Notes: a model not told the origin generated them from the sequence alone. Shown: positions 1 through 9,833, counted from the stretch's first letter. The stretch: DNA of 64,000 nucleotides from Ventricola sp051883735 (GCA_051883735.1 JBJEUH010000083.1:1-64000); one strand, 5' to 3'. Translations and numbers: made by a program.

Positions 1-589
<589 letters not shown>

Positions 590-665
590 GTCGCACCTCA
601 GATTCTGATTTGATCGATAGAGAATGATTTCTCCCCCGGCCAGGAGGAGAAATCATGCGTAGGTC

Positions 666-1265
666 TTACTTTTTGCGCGGCTGGTAAATCTCGTCGATGA
701 TGCCGTACTTGAGCGCCTCCTCGGCGGTCATGAAGTAATCGCGCTCCACGTCCCGCTGGATCCTCTCCAGCGGCTGGCCGGTCATCTCCGCCATCAGGCC
801 GTTCATCTTGTTCTTGGTGCGCAGCAGCCATTCGGCGTGCAGCTGCACGTCCGTCGCCTGGCCGCTCGCGCCGCCGCTGGGCTGATGGATCATGACCTCG
901 CTGTTGGGCAGGGCCAGGCGCATGCCCGGCTCGCCGGCCATCAGCAGGAACGCGCCCATGGACGCGGCCATGCCCAGGCACACCGTGCGGACCTTCGGCT
1001 TGATGTAGCGCATGGTGTCAAAGATCGCCATGCCGTCGGTGACGCTGCCGCCCGGGCTGTTGATGTACATGGAGATTTCCGCGTCCGGGTCCTCCATCTC
1101 CAGGAACAGCAGCTGGGCGACGATGCTGTTGGCCAGCTGCTCGTTCACCTCGCCGCGCAGGAAGACGACGCGGTCCTTGAGCAGGCGGGAGTACACGTCA
1201 TACGAGCGCTCGCCGTAGGGCGTCTTCTCGATGACGCTGGGCTCCATATAGTAGTTCTCGATCAT
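666..1265 (-). CDS. clpP: ATP-dependent Clp protease proteolytic subunit ClpP
   Basis: Serine peptidase subunit of the ClpXP/ClpAP barrel. At 199 residues it has the family's normal length. The catalytic triad is Ser102 (in GMAASMGAF), His127 (in MIHQPSGG) and Asp176 (in RDYFM), with the spacing seen in characterised ClpP. The oxyanion loop SPGGSV is at 70-75. The ATG at 1265 follows a strong GAGGAGG site. It sits between tig and clpX, so it is probably transcribed from the tig promoter. A second possible start at residue 7 would give a propeptide closer to Bacillus ClpP length; the ribosome site favours the longer form. Confidence 0.98.
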   Translation of the reverse strand: MIENYYMEPSVIEKTPYGERSYDVYSRLLKDRVVFLRGEVNEQLANSIVAQLLFLEMEDPDAEISMYINSPGGSVTDGMAIFDTMRYIKPKVRTVCLGMAASMGAFLLMAGEPGMRLALPNSEVMIHQPSGGASGQATDVQLHAEWLLRTKNKMNGLMAEMTGQPLERIQRDVERDYFMTAEEALKYGIIDEIYQPRKK

Positions 1266-1316
1266 GGGAATGCCTCCTCATCACCTGCGGATCGCAGGCG
1301 CGATTGGCTGTGCCAA

Positions 1317-2606
1317 TCAGGCCTCGATCTTCGCGTTGTCGGCGAGGAACTTCACGCAGTTGTCGCGGATCGCGTCGGCCTTGAAGTACTCGATATCGCT
1401 TTCGGACAGGGACGCCTTGAACTCCTCGACGGTCTTGCCGGTCTGGGCGGCGAACGCCTCCAGCTGCTTGTCGATCTGCTCCTGGGTGGCGTCGATGGCC
1501 TCGGCCTTCTCGATCGCCTCGAGCACCAGGTGCGCCTTCACGCTCTTGATCGCCTGGCCGCGGTAGTTCTCGCGGAAGGCCTTCATGTCGGAGCCGGTGT
1601 ACTTGAGGAAGTCATCCAGCTTGAGGCCGTTGCCCATGAGGCGGTACTCGAAGTCGCGCATCATGGAGTCGATCTGGCGCTCGATCATCGCCTCCGGGAT
1701 TTCCACGGTCGCGTTCTCCAGCACCTTCTCGATCACCGCGTTGGTGAAGTTGTTGTTGTCCTTCTCGGCAGCCTGAGCTTCCAGTTTGGCGCGGATGTCC
1801 GCCTTGTATTCATCCAGGGTGTCGAACTCGGAGATGTCCTTGGCGAAATCGTCGTCAAGCGCCGGCAGCTGGGTCTCGGTGATGGCGTTCACCTTGACGT
1901 GGAACACAGCGGCCTTGCCGGCCAGCTCCTCGGCGTGGTACTGCTCCGGGAAGGTGACCTCAAGGTCCTTCTCCTCGCCGATGCTCATGCCGATCATCTG
2001 CTCCTCAAAGCCCGGAATGAAGCTGCCGGAGCCGATCTTGAGGGTCTGATCCTGCGCGGTGCCGCCGGCGAAGGCCACGCCGTCCACGGTGCCGGCATAG
2101 TCGAGGTTCACGGTGTCGCCATCGGCAACCGGGCGGTCCTCGATCTCGACCTCGGTGGCCTGCTTGTTGCGCTCCTCCTCGACCCGCGCGTCCACCTCGA
2201 CGTCGGTCACAACGGTGGTCTCCTTCTTCACGGACACGCCCTTGTACTCGCCCAGGGTCACGTCCGGCTTGACGAAGACCTCGCAGGTGAACTTGAGGTT
2301 CTTGCCCGCGCCGATCTCCTGAATCTCGATCTCCGGGCGATCGACGACCTCGATCTTGTTCTCGTCCACGGCCGGGCCGTACACTTCGTCGAAGATCAGC
2401 TCAAAGGCCTCGTCATAGAAGACGCCCTCGCCGTACATGTTCTCGATCATCTTGCGCGGGGCCTTGCCCTTGCGGAAGCCCGGGATGGTGACCTGATTGC
2501 GGACCTTGAGGTACGCCTTGCCCATCGCCTCATCGAACTTGGCGCTATCGACGTCAAAGGACAGCTTGACCTTGTTGCTGGCAATCTTCTCTACGGTGGT
2601 GCTCAT
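1317..2606 (-). CDS. tig: Trigger factor, ribosome-associated chaperone and prolyl isomerase
   Basis: Folding factor that binds nascent chains at the ribosomal exit tunnel. It has 429 residues in the usual three-domain order: N-terminal ribosome-binding domain with the signature GFRKGKAPR near residue 45, central FKBP-type prolyl isomerase domain (about 150-245), and helical C-terminal substrate cradle. I take the ATG at 2606 rather than one ten codons upstream, because AGGAGGA lies at correct spacing before 2606 and the protein then begins MSTTVEKI as in homologues. It has its own SigA-type promoter and leads into clpP after 51 bases. Confidence 0.97.
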   Translation of the reverse strand: MSTTVEKIASNKVKLSFDVDSAKFDEAMGKAYLKVRNQVTIPGFRKGKAPRKMIENMYGEGVFYDEAFELIFDEVYGPAVDENKIEVVDRPEIEIQEIGAGKNLKFTCEVFVKPDVTLGEYKGVSVKKETTVVTDVEVDARVEEERNKQATEVEIEDRPVADGDTVNLDYAGTVDGVAFAGGTAQDQTLKIGSGSFIPGFEEQMIGMSIGEEKDLEVTFPEQYHAEELAGKAAVFHVKVNAITETQLPALDDDFAKDISEFDTLDEYKADIRAKLEAQAAEKDNNNFTNAVIEKVLENATVEIPEAMIERQIDSMMRDFEYRLMGNGLKLDDFLKYTGSDMKAFRENYRGQAIKSVKAHLVLEAIEKAEAIDATQEQIDKQLEAFAAQTGKTVEEFKASLSESDIEYFKADAIRDNCVKFLADNAKIEA

Positions 2607-2696
2607 GTGCTTTTGCTCCTCCTGAATATCAATCATGGATGATGTTGTTCTGCTTTCTGTTCACAGCATCCCGGAAAACCGAAAACGCTATCCGAT

Positions 2697-2725
2697 ATTG
2701 TAGCACACCGATAAAAGAAGATCAA
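2697..2725 (-). promoter_or_regulatory. SigA-type promoter for tig-clpP-clpX
   Basis: Read on the minus strand: -35 TTGATC, 17-base spacer, -10 TACAAT. This predicts a start near 2690 and a leader of about 85 bases before the tig ATG. The remaining sequence up to 2912 shows no gene or clear regulatory element apart from the ribosome site of the plus-strand gene that starts at 2913. Confidence 0.7.
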
Positions 2726-2912
2726 TCCCAAAAAAGCGGGCAAATGCTCATTTTTTCCGGTTTTCACCGGATTGACGGGCGTTTTTTGCCGCCATTGGCC
2801 ATCCTTATGACGGCCGGTCTGTTTTTATGCCGGGTCAGTGCACGCTTTTCACATAAGCGCGGCGCAATCCGCGCAGACTGACCGTAATGCCGGCATGCGG
2901 GGAGGGGTGCTC

Positions 2913-4703
2913 ATGGATCAGTCGCTTTTGCATGTCGTTCACCTTGTCCTGCGCGCGCAGGAGGATGCGGACGATGCGCTCCGCCATCTGCGCCGCCTCT
3001 GCGCAGGCGAAGCCGCGCATACCCTGCTCCTCTTTGCGGATTTTCATGCGGCCGGCGCCGCAAAGCTCCCGGAGGACGAGCTCCTGCTTCGCCGCCTGCA
3101 GTCCGGCGTGATGGCGATGAACGCCCGCCGGCCCGGGCAGTTTCTGCTGCTCGCGCGCAGGCGCGTCTGGGATGACGCCGCCCGGCAATATCTGGGGGCG
3201 GAGCAGCCGCGCTCCTGCCGCGAGGTGATCGCGCAGCTCCTCGCGTCCGGCCAGACGACGGCTGTCTTCGATGCGGCCACCGTCTCGCCCGCCTCGCTGA
3301 AGGGGCGCTTTGACGCCGTCCTCTTTTCCGGCGCGGACCTCGCCTGCACGCCCGATACGCCTGCGCGCATGCTCTCCGCGCTCGGGCATTCGCCCTGCGG
3401 CCGCGTCGCCGCACCCGTCCGCTCTCCCCGCGCCTATCCGGAAACCGTGTTCGCGCGGCTTGTCCGCACCTGCGGCTTCTCCCTCTCGCCCGTTTCCGCC
3501 GCCCGGGAAGTGCTTCTGGCCCGCGACGGTCTCCTGCCTGCGGACAGCCCCACGCTGTACACCGCCGGTGCGCTGACCGCCTCGCTTGCCTCGCCCGCCG
3601 CCGCCTCGCCCATGGCGCAGGGCTGCTTCTTCCTGCGCCGCACGCCGCCGACCCTGCCGGCGTTGTTTTCCGCGCACCGCCGGCATGCGCTGCGCCGCGC
3701 CGATGTCCGGTCGCTCCTGCCGCTTGCCCAGCTTGCGCTGCTTGTGCTCTGCGCGCTGTCCGGCGCGCCGCTGCTCACGGCGCTTGCGCTTCTGCCGGAG
3801 GCCCTGGCCCTCCTGCGCCCGCACCTGCTGCCCGGCGCGCTGCTGCGCACGGCGCTGCTCCCGCTGACCGCCGCCGTCTCGCTCGACGCGCTGCTGTGCC
3901 GGCTGCTCGCCCGTTCCCGGTGGATTCGCCTGCGCCTGCCGGACAGCCTCGTCTCCGCGCAGGGCTGCATGCTCGCGGGCGCCGTGCTTCTGCCGCTCGC
4001 CATCGCCAGCGCGCAGGCGCTCGTCCCCCTGCTGCCCATCCTGCTGCTGTGGCTCAGCGCGCCGCTGCTGCTTTCCGCGCTCGCCTCGCCGACGCTCGAG
4101 CGCATCCCGCTGGCCGAGGATGAGCGCACGCAGCTGCGCACGCTGGCGGAAAGCGCGTACTTTGACGCGGCGCAGGTCACCCATGCGCCGCCCGCCCTGC
4201 GGATGCTCGCCGCCTGTGCGGGCTGCATGCTCGGCGTGCTGGAGCCCGACGAGGCCGCGCGGCAGACGCAGGCTCTCCTTGCAGCCGGGCCTTCCGTGGA
4301 TTCTCCCGTGGAGCACGCGGCGCTCCTGGTCTGCGCGCAGTTTCTGCGCGAGCGCATGGCGGACTGCGACGCCGCGCTGCGCGCCCTGCCCGCACAGCTG
4401 GAGGACTGCGTGCGCGCCAAGGCCGGCGCCCTGCCGCCCCTTCCCGGCGCGCCGCAGGACGATCCGCTCTGCGCGCTCTTTCTTCCTCTCGGCCCCGCCA
4501 GGCGCATGGCGCAGCATGCCATCACCCTGCCGCTGACGCATCCGCACACCTACCTCAAGCGCCTTCTGCCCGACGGGAATCCGACCGGCGATCCGCTTGC
4601 GCGCTTTCTGGCGCTCGCCGCCGCTGCGCTCGATCATCCCTTCCATGCGCTGCTCCTGCGCTCTCCGGCCGCCGCGCCGTATGCGGTGATGATGTACGCT
4701 TAA
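2913..4703 (+). CDS. Shortened, divergent relative of the GT84 cyclic beta-1,2-glucan synthase (NdvB) family; probably not catalytic
   Basis: The ORF encodes 596 residues starting at an ATG with a GGGAGGGG site. From memory of the NdvB/GT84 family, several stretches align in order. LPEDELLLRR (about 54) and NARRPGQFLLLARRRVW (70-86) resemble the family's ALNARY...FFLFHRxRRW region. KGRFDAVLFSGADL (130-143) matches the segment that carries the aspartates of the glycosyltransferase. SAHRRHALRRADV (253-265) matches the HRWVRGDWQ motif. TERIPLAEDERTQLRTLAE-like sequence (395-412) matches the linker after the membrane region. Two hydrophobic blocks (about 268-325 and 350-392) fit its membrane segments. 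Catalytic positions are altered: LDADT reads SGADL and the RW motif has lost its tryptophan. Family members are about 2,800 residues with a GH94 phosphorylase module, which is absent here. Family assignment is inference; loss of motifs is seen directly. Confidence 0.6.
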   Translation: MDQSLLHVVHLVLRAQEDADDALRHLRRLCAGEAAHTLLLFADFHAAGAAKLPEDELLLRRLQSGVMAMNARRPGQFLLLARRRVWDDAARQYLGAEQPRSCREVIAQLLASGQTTAVFDAATVSPASLKGRFDAVLFSGADLACTPDTPARMLSALGHSPCGRVAAPVRSPRAYPETVFARLVRTCGFSLSPVSAAREVLLARDGLLPADSPTLYTAGALTASLASPAAASPMAQGCFFLRRTPPTLPALFSAHRRHALRRADVRSLLPLAQLALLVLCALSGAPLLTALALLPEALALLRPHLLPGALLRTALLPLTAAVSLDALLCRLLARSRWIRLRLPDSLVSAQGCMLAGAVLLPLAIASAQALVPLLPILLLWLSAPLLLSALASPTLERIPLAEDERTQLRTLAESAYFDAAQVTHAPPALRMLAACAGCMLGVLEPDEAARQTQALLAAGPSVDSPVEHAALLVCAQFLRERMADCDAALRALPAQLEDCVRAKAGALPPLPGAPQDDPLCALFLPLGPARRMAQHAITLPLTHPHTYLKRLLPDGNPTGDPLARFLALAAAALDHPFHALLLRSPAAAPYAVMMYA

Positions 4704-4744
4704 TGGCTTCTCAGGCCAAGCCGAACCACAGGCGCGAAGCAAGG

Positions 4745-4780
4745 CCGCAAAACAGAAAACGCAGGGCCGAAGCCCTGCGC
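4745..4780 (-). terminator. Intrinsic terminator of the threonine ammonia-lyase gene
   Basis: Perfect 8-bp stem (4760-4767 with 4772-4779) and a UUCG tetraloop on the minus strand, followed by GTTTTCTGTTTT. It lies seven bases after the ilvA stop codon, between convergent genes. Confidence 0.85.
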
Positions 4781-4786
4781 AATGCA

Positions 4787-5983
4787 TCAGAAGACGGTGA
4801 AGCCCGCCTCGCGCAGCGCCGCAATGATGCGCTGTGCGTGATCGCGGTCCTGCGTCTCCATGGTGATCTCCAGAATGGCGTCCCGGATATCGAGATCCAC
4901 GTCCGTGCGGTCGTGGTGCACGGCCATGACGTTCGCGCCGCCCGCGCCGATGATGTGGGAGACCATCTCCAGCTGACCCGGCTGGTCCTTCATCAGGATG
5001 CGCAGCTTGCTCACGCGGCCCGCGCGCAGCAGGCCCTTTTCGATGATGCGGGAGATCATCGTCACGTCGATGTTGCCGCCGGAGATGACCGCCGCCACCT
5101 TGCCGGTCGTGTCGAACTTTCTGCCCATGATCGCCGCCACCGCGGACGCGCCCGCGCCCTCGGCGACCATCTTGCCGCGCTCCATGAGGAACAGGATCGC
5201 CTGCGCAATCTCGTCGTCGTCCACCGTCACGATCTCGTCGACGTATTTCTGGCACATTGCAAACGTCAGCTCGCCCGGCTGCTTGACCGCAATGCCGTCG
5301 GCGATGGTCTTCGCGCTCGTGAGCGCCACGACGTGCCCCGCCTCCAGCGAGGCCTTCATGCCCGCCGCGCCCGCGGCCTGCACGCCGACAATGCGCACGT
5401 TCGGGTGCAGCATCTTCACCGCCGCCGCCACGCCGGAGGCCAGACCGCCGCCGCCGATGGGCACCACAATCGTATCGACGTCCGGCAGATCGTCCATGAT
5501 CTCCAGGCCGATCGTGCCCTGGCCCGCGATGACCATTGGATCGTTGAACGGGTGGATGAACGTCGCGCCGGTCTCCTTCTGCAGGGTGCAGGCCATGGCG
5601 TATGCGTCGTCATACACCGCGCCGTGCAGCACCACCTTCGCGCCCAGCTCACGCGTGGCCATGACCTTGGAAAGCGGCGCGCCCGCCGGCATGACGATCG
5701 TCGCCGGGATGCCGAACGCCTTCGCCGCCAGCGCCACGCCCTGCGCGTGGTTGCCCGCGGAGGAGGCGATCACGCCGCACGCGCGCTCCTCCTCGCTCAG
5801 GCTCGCGATCTTGATGTATGCGCCGCGCACCTTGAAGGAGCCCGTGTTCTGCAGATCCTCCGTCTTCAGGTACACCTGCGTGTGCTCGTCGGAGAGCGCC
5901 TTGAACTGCACAAGGCCCGTCCTCTGCGCCACGCCCTTGAGGCGCTCGCGCGCCTCCAGAATCATGCCAAGCGTAACAGACAT
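4787..5983 (-). CDS. ilvA: Threonine ammonia-lyase (PLP-dependent, with ACT domain)
   Basis: Deaminates threonine to 2-oxobutanoate and ammonia, for isoleucine synthesis or threonine breakdown. It has 398 residues. The PLP lysine is Lys51 in NTGSFKVRGA, and the phosphate-binding loop IGGGGLASG is near residue 187. The C-terminal ~75 residues form an ACT domain (RVSKLRILMKDQPGQLE onward), as in the ~400-residue 'TD_ACT' type that may be allosterically regulated. The ATG at 5983 has AGGAAG upstream and gives the usual MSVTL start. An upstream in-frame ATG (6046) lacks a site. It follows the TrmH-type gene after 89 bases. Whether it is biosynthetic (ilvA) or catabolic (tdcB) cannot be decided here. 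Confidence 0.93.
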   Translation of the reverse strand: MSVTLGMILEARERLKGVAQRTGLVQFKALSDEHTQVYLKTEDLQNTGSFKVRGAYIKIASLSEEERACGVIASSAGNHAQGVALAAKAFGIPATIVMPAGAPLSKVMATRELGAKVVLHGAVYDDAYAMACTLQKETGATFIHPFNDPMVIAGQGTIGLEIMDDLPDVDTIVVPIGGGGLASGVAAAVKMLHPNVRIVGVQAAGAAGMKASLEAGHVVALTSAKTIADGIAVKQPGELTFAMCQKYVDEIVTVDDDEIAQAILFLMERGKMVAEGAGASAVAAIMGRKFDTTGKVAAVISGGNIDVTMISRIIEKGLLRAGRVSKLRILMKDQPGQLEMVSHIIGAGGANVMAVHHDRTDVDLDIRDAILEITMETQDRDHAQRIIAALREAGFTVF

Positions 5984-6072
5984 CGTCAACTTCCTTTCGT
6001 ATTCCCGGCAGGTCATGCGATCACGCATTTCCATCTTGTTCAGCATTCAAGCACCGTGCAGCGGGCACCGAA

Positions 6073-6885
6073 TTACTCGACTTGTTCAAGCTGTTCAGAG
6101 GGGGAAGCGGGCACAGCCCGCGCCCGCGCCATCTCGTAGATCATGATGCCGGCCGCCACCGCCGCGTTGAGCGACTCCGCGCCGCCGCGCATGGGCAGCG
6201 CCAGGTGATGCGTCGCCGCGGCGCGCACCGCAGCGGACACGCCGTTCCCCTCGCTGCCGATGACCAGCACCGCCCTTTCATGCGGGCAGTGCGCGTAGAA
6301 ATCCTCGCCGCCCAGCTCCGTCGCCACGATGGCATAGCCGCGCGCCTTCATCTCCTCAAGCGCGGCAGGCAGATCGCCCGTGCGCTTGGCCGGCACGCGG
6401 AACACGGAGCCCATCGTCGCGCGCAGCGTCTTTGCGCCGTAGAGGTCGGCGCACGCCCCCGACAGCAGCGCGCCGTCAAAGCCCGCCGCGTCCGCCGTGC
6501 GCAGGATGGTGCCCACGTTGCCGGGGTCCTGCACGCCGTCCATCGCCACGATCAGGCTGCCGGAAAGGCTTTCCGGCTCCTGTGGAATCTGCACCGTGCA
6601 GCAGACGCCCTGCGGGGTCTTCTGCTCGCTGATCGCCTGCATGACCGCCGCCGTCACCAGCAGCACCTCGCAGCCGGCCGCCTGCGCCGCCCCGATCAGC
6701 TCCGCAAAGGCCTCACGGCGGCTGCCGTCCGCAATCAGCGTGCGGCAAAGCCCGAGCGCCATCGCCTCGCGCACCATCTTGACGCTCTCCGCCAGAAAGA
6801 GGCCCGCCTCGCGGCGTCCCTTCGCCTTCTGCAGCTCGCGCAGCCCCTGCACCTGCGGATTGTGAACGCTCGTGATCTCCTTCAT
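6073..6885 (-). CDS. TrmH/SpoU-family RNA 2'-O-methyltransferase
   Basis: SAM-dependent 2'-O-ribose methylase for rRNA or tRNA, 270 residues. An N-terminal substrate-binding domain (about 1-105) precedes the knotted SPOUT domain. That domain has all three motifs: NVGTILRTADAAGFD (about 123), LVIGSEGNGVS (about 205) and LNAAVAAGIMIYE (about 238). The start at 6885 (MKEITSVHNPQV) matches the family's usual N-terminus; longer in-frame starts run into the promoter. Close homologues include YsgA/RlmB-like proteins. The exact target nucleotide cannot be inferred. Confidence 0.92.
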   Translation of the reverse strand: MKEITSVHNPQVQGLRELQKAKGRREAGLFLAESVKMVREAMALGLCRTLIADGSRREAFAELIGAAQAAGCEVLLVTAAVMQAISEQKTPQGVCCTVQIPQEPESLSGSLIVAMDGVQDPGNVGTILRTADAAGFDGALLSGACADLYGAKTLRATMGSVFRVPAKRTGDLPAALEEMKARGYAIVATELGGEDFYAHCPHERAVLVIGSEGNGVSAAVRAAATHHLALPMRGGAESLNAAVAAGIMIYEMARARAVPASPSEQLEQVE

Positions 6886-6922
6886 GCGCCCTGCCGCCTC
6901 CCTCAAACTGTGCAATACAGGT

Positions 6923-6951
6923 ATTCTATCGCAAAACCTCGTCGAGTGCAA
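6923..6951 (-). promoter_or_regulatory. SigA-type promoter for the TrmH-type methylase and ilvA
   Basis: Minus strand: -35 TTGCAC, 17-base spacer, -10 TAGAAT, about 38 bases before the start codon at 6885. Confidence 0.7.
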
Positions 6952-7018
6952 GGAAAAATACGGGCGGTGCTGTTTCCATGATATTTCAAATGGATTGGCG
7001 CAAAAAGAAGGCGCTTCA

Positions 7019-7070
7019 TTGCCGTTCAAACCAGGACCGTTGACAAGTCAACCGGAGTTCCTAGCGGCAA
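7019..7070. repeat. Imperfect inverted repeat in the ABC-operon / methylase intergenic region
   Basis: The arms TTGCCG (7019-7024) and CGGCAA (7065-7070) enclose CCAGGA/TTCCT and a central GTTGAC-AA-GTCAAC. Together they form a long interrupted hairpin of about 52 bases. There is no T-run, so it is not a standard terminator. It is the only structure seen in 6952-7137 and may end or stabilise the export-operon transcript. Confidence 0.5.
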
Positions 7071-7137
7071 TCAAGCACCTTCTGTGCAAAGTATATTCAA
7101 AGATGTTCCTGGTGTCAAGCGAAAAAGGCTGCTCCTT

Positions 7138-8625
7138 TCAGTAGACCACGATATCGCCCTCGGACAGGCCGGAGAGGATTTCCACCTGGCTGTCCGTCAT
7201 CAGGCCGATCTCGACCTGGCGGTATTCGCCGCTCTGCATCTGCACAAACCAGTCGTTTCCGCTCTTTTTGAGCGCCGCGCTGGTCAGCAGCAGCGCGTTT
7301 TGGGCGCCGGACACCTCGATTTCGCCGGAGACGTTCATGCCGCCCAGCACGCGGCTGTCCACCTCGCCGGTCAGCTCGATGTACACGTCATACGTCGTCA
7401 CGCTCGATCCCGTGTTGCCCAGCGGCGCAATCTTCTGCACCACGCCGGTGAGCGTGATGTCCGGCAGCGCGTCCACGGACAGCGTCGCCTTCTGGCCCGC
7501 CTCGACCATCGGGATGTCCAGCTCGTCGATTTCAAGAATCAGCTGCATGCCCGCATCGCTCTCCACGATGCTCATCACCTTCGTGCCGGAGGAGACGCTG
7601 TCGCCCTTCTCCACATCGATGGACGCGATTCTTCCGTCACACGGGGCGACGATGGCCAGCTGCTCCTGCTTCTCCATCGCCTTTTCCAGCTCCAGCTTGG
7701 TCTTGGTGTATTCGCGCAGCACCTTGTCGTTGTCGTAGTACAGCGGAATCTCGTCCCAGTCGATGCGCGCGACCACGTCGTAGCGCTCAAGCATCTTGCC
7801 CACCTGCACGTTCCAGGCCAGGCCCTTCACCGTGCCGCCGTAGGACGACACCGCCATCGGCTTGTTGATCGCAAGAATGCCCTCGCCGATCACCTCGCCG
7901 TCCAGCGTCGTCACGGTCACGGGCGCGTCCATCGGGAATTCGTCGCTGCCCACCTGGATGACCGCCTCGGTGCCATAGCGCGTCAGGCTGACGACGTTTC
8001 CCGTCGTGTCGATGCCTTCGCCCACGACGCGCACCTTCTGGTCGTATTCCAGCTCCACGCCCTCGATCCCGCTGAGTTCCACCTTCATGCGTCCGTCCGT
8101 GGAGAGCATCACCACGCAGCCGTGCTCCCTGTACACCGCCAGCGAGTCGTCGCCCGGCTCGATGTACACCGCCATCACGCGCCCGTCGCTGGGCGCGCGG
8201 ATGGTGATCTCGTCGGAGTACTTTTCCAGCACCGGCTCGCCGGTGTTCGGGTCAAAGCGTGGGGTACCGTCGTTGTAGGTAGCCTGTCTGTACTGGTACT
8301 GCGTGTGCGTCTCGGTGTAGAGCACGTCGCTCTGCGCGAGCTGAATCTCGTATTCCAGCTGCGCGACCTCGGCTGCCAGCTCGTCATTATCAAGCTTCAT
8401 CAGCACGTCGCCGGCCTTGACCGTGTCGCCCAGCCCATAGTACCACTCGACCACCTCGGCGTCGATCTCCGCGTACACGCCCGGCTGGCTCGCCGGCTGA
8501 ATCTCGCCCGTGCCGAACACGGTCTTTAAAATGCTGCCGCTGGTCACGCGGGCCGTTTCCGCCTGCGCGCCGTCGGCCAGACACAGGCAGAGCGCCGCGA
8601 GCAGAATCCTCAATCTCTTTTTCAT
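7138..8625 (-). CDS. HlyD/MacA-like efflux adaptor protein
   Basis: Extracytoplasmic adaptor for an ABC exporter, 495 residues. An N-terminal signal peptide (about 1-22, ending GAQA) is followed by a barrel-sandwich half and a short helical hairpin. The second biotinyl-lipoyl half contains IVAPCDGRIASIDVEKGD (about 333), and a beta-barrel/membrane-proximal domain contains LSGLSEGDIVVY at the very C-terminus. It is last in a four-gene operon. The gene order adaptor-ATPase-permease-adaptor suggests the two adaptors work with the same transporter, perhaps as a hetero-oligomer or on different substrates. Substrate unknown. Confidence 0.85.
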   Translation of the reverse strand: MKKRLRILLAALCLCLADGAQAETARVTSGSILKTVFGTGEIQPASQPGVYAEIDAEVVEWYYGLGDTVKAGDVLMKLDNDELAAEVAQLEYEIQLAQSDVLYTETHTQYQYRQATYNDGTPRFDPNTGEPVLEKYSDEITIRAPSDGRVMAVYIEPGDDSLAVYREHGCVVMLSTDGRMKVELSGIEGVELEYDQKVRVVGEGIDTTGNVVSLTRYGTEAVIQVGSDEFPMDAPVTVTTLDGEVIGEGILAINKPMAVSSYGGTVKGLAWNVQVGKMLERYDVVARIDWDEIPLYYDNDKVLREYTKTKLELEKAMEKQEQLAIVAPCDGRIASIDVEKGDSVSSGTKVMSIVESDAGMQLILEIDELDIPMVEAGQKATLSVDALPDITLTGVVQKIAPLGNTGSSVTTYDVYIELTGEVDSRVLGGMNVSGEIEVSGAQNALLLTSAALKKSGNDWFVQMQSGEYRQVEIGLMTDSQVEILSGLSEGDIVVY

Positions 8626-8642
8626 GGCCGCACCTCCGCAGC

Positions 8643-9833
8643 TTAGCTGTAGTGCAGCGCGTCGATCGGCTTGAGCTTGGAGGCCTTGTTCGCCGGATAC
8701 AGGCCGAACACCACGCCGACGAACATCGAGAAGCCCATGGCCAGCTGCGCCACGCCGACGCTGGCCGCCACCGACATGCCCAAATAGCTTTCCAGCATGT
8801 GCATCAGGCCGTAGCCCAGCAGCAGGCCCAGCAGGCCGCCCATGCCGGAGAGCACGACGGACTCGATGAGGAACTGCAGCAGGATATTGCGCCGCTTGGC
8901 GCCGATGGCCTTGCGGATGCCGATCTCACGCGTGCGCTCCGTGACGGAGACGAGCATGATGTTCATGATGCCGATGCCGCCGACCAGCAGCGAGATGCCC
9001 GCGATGCCGCCCAGCATCAGCGACAGCGTGCCCGCCGTCTCCTCCATGGCCGCCAGCATCTCCTCCTGGTTCATGATGGAATAGGTGCTGTCGTCCTGAT
9101 ACTTCTTGTAGAGGAAGCGCTCCACCGCCGTCTGCGCCGCGCTGACCACCGTCGAATCCGTCGCAGAGACGTAGAACGACGTGATCGACGTGGACTCGAG
9201 CATGCGCTGCGCCAGGGTGAAGGGCAGCACCAGCGTGGAGCTCGTGCCGTCCAGCACGCCGACGATGCTGAATTTCCGTCCGTTCACGTGCAGGGTATTG
9301 CCCACCACGTCCGTGTTGCCGAAGAGATCCTCCGCCAGATCGGGGCCGATGACGCAGACCGCGCTGCGGTTTTCCACGTCCGCGTCGATGATGTAGCGTC
9401 CGGAGGCCAGCTCGGTGCTGACGATATTGGCATAATCCGGGTACACGCCCATGATCGAGGCGGTGGTGTTCGTGCTGCCGGCCTTGACGGTCAAGCTGCC
9501 GGACACCGTCGGGGAGACATACTGGATGTACTCGCTTTCCTTGAGCGAGAGCACGTCGTCCGCCTTCAGGATGACGGTGCCCTTCGCGCTGGAGCTGCGG
9601 GAGCTCTTGTTCATGCCGAAGCCGAAGCGCCTCGTCTGAATGGTCACGCTGATCATGTTCGTGCCCATAGAGGCGATGGAATCGGTGACGGAGGAGGTCG
9701 TGCCCTGGCCGATGGCCATCAGCACGGTCACGCTCATGACGCCGATGATGACGCCCAGCATGGTCAGAAAGGAACGGATTTTGTTCGCCCAGATCGCCTT
9801 GAAGGCCATCTTGATCGTTTCCACCGGATTCAT
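8643..9833 (-). CDS. MacB-type (FtsX-like) ABC transporter permease
   Basis: Membrane subunit of 396 residues. One transmembrane helix lies near 20-42, then a large extracytoplasmic MacB core (about 45-270), then three C-terminal helices (about 275-300, 325-350, 360-385). Conserved sequences are ANKIRSFLTMLGVIIGV at the start, GIMNIMLVSVTERTREIGIRKAIGA before helix 3, and the terminal KLKPIDAL. The start codon overlaps the stop of the upstream ATPase gene by one base (TGATG), so translation is coupled. MacB-type systems are mechanotransmission exporters for peptides, antibiotics or lipids; here ATPase and permease are separate polypeptides. Confidence 0.93.
   Translation of the reverse strand: MNPVETIKMAFKAIWANKIRSFLTMLGVIIGVMSVTVLMAIGQGTTSSVTDSIASMGTNMISVTIQTRRFGFGMNKSSRSSSAKGTVILKADDVLSLKESEYIQYVSPTVSGSLTVKAGSTNTTASIMGVYPDYANIVSTELASGRYIIDADVENRSAVCVIGPDLAEDLFGNTDVVGNTLHVNGRKFSIVGVLDGTSSTLVLPFTLAQRMLESTSITSFYVSATDSTVVSAAQTAVERFLYKKYQDDSTYSIMNQEEMLAAMEETAGTLSLMLGGIAGISLLVGGIGIMNIMLVSVTERTREIGIRKAIGAKRRNILLQFLIESVVLSGMGGLLGLLLGYGLMHMLESYLGMSVAASVGVAQLAMGFSMFVGVVFGLYPANKASKLKPIDALHYS

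Noticed and set aside
837..2642. 601-residue plus-strand ORF opposite clpP and tig
   Set aside because: It is a codon-pattern shadow of tig/clpP: low-complexity His/Leu/Asp/Val-rich translation, no ribosome site, no domain.
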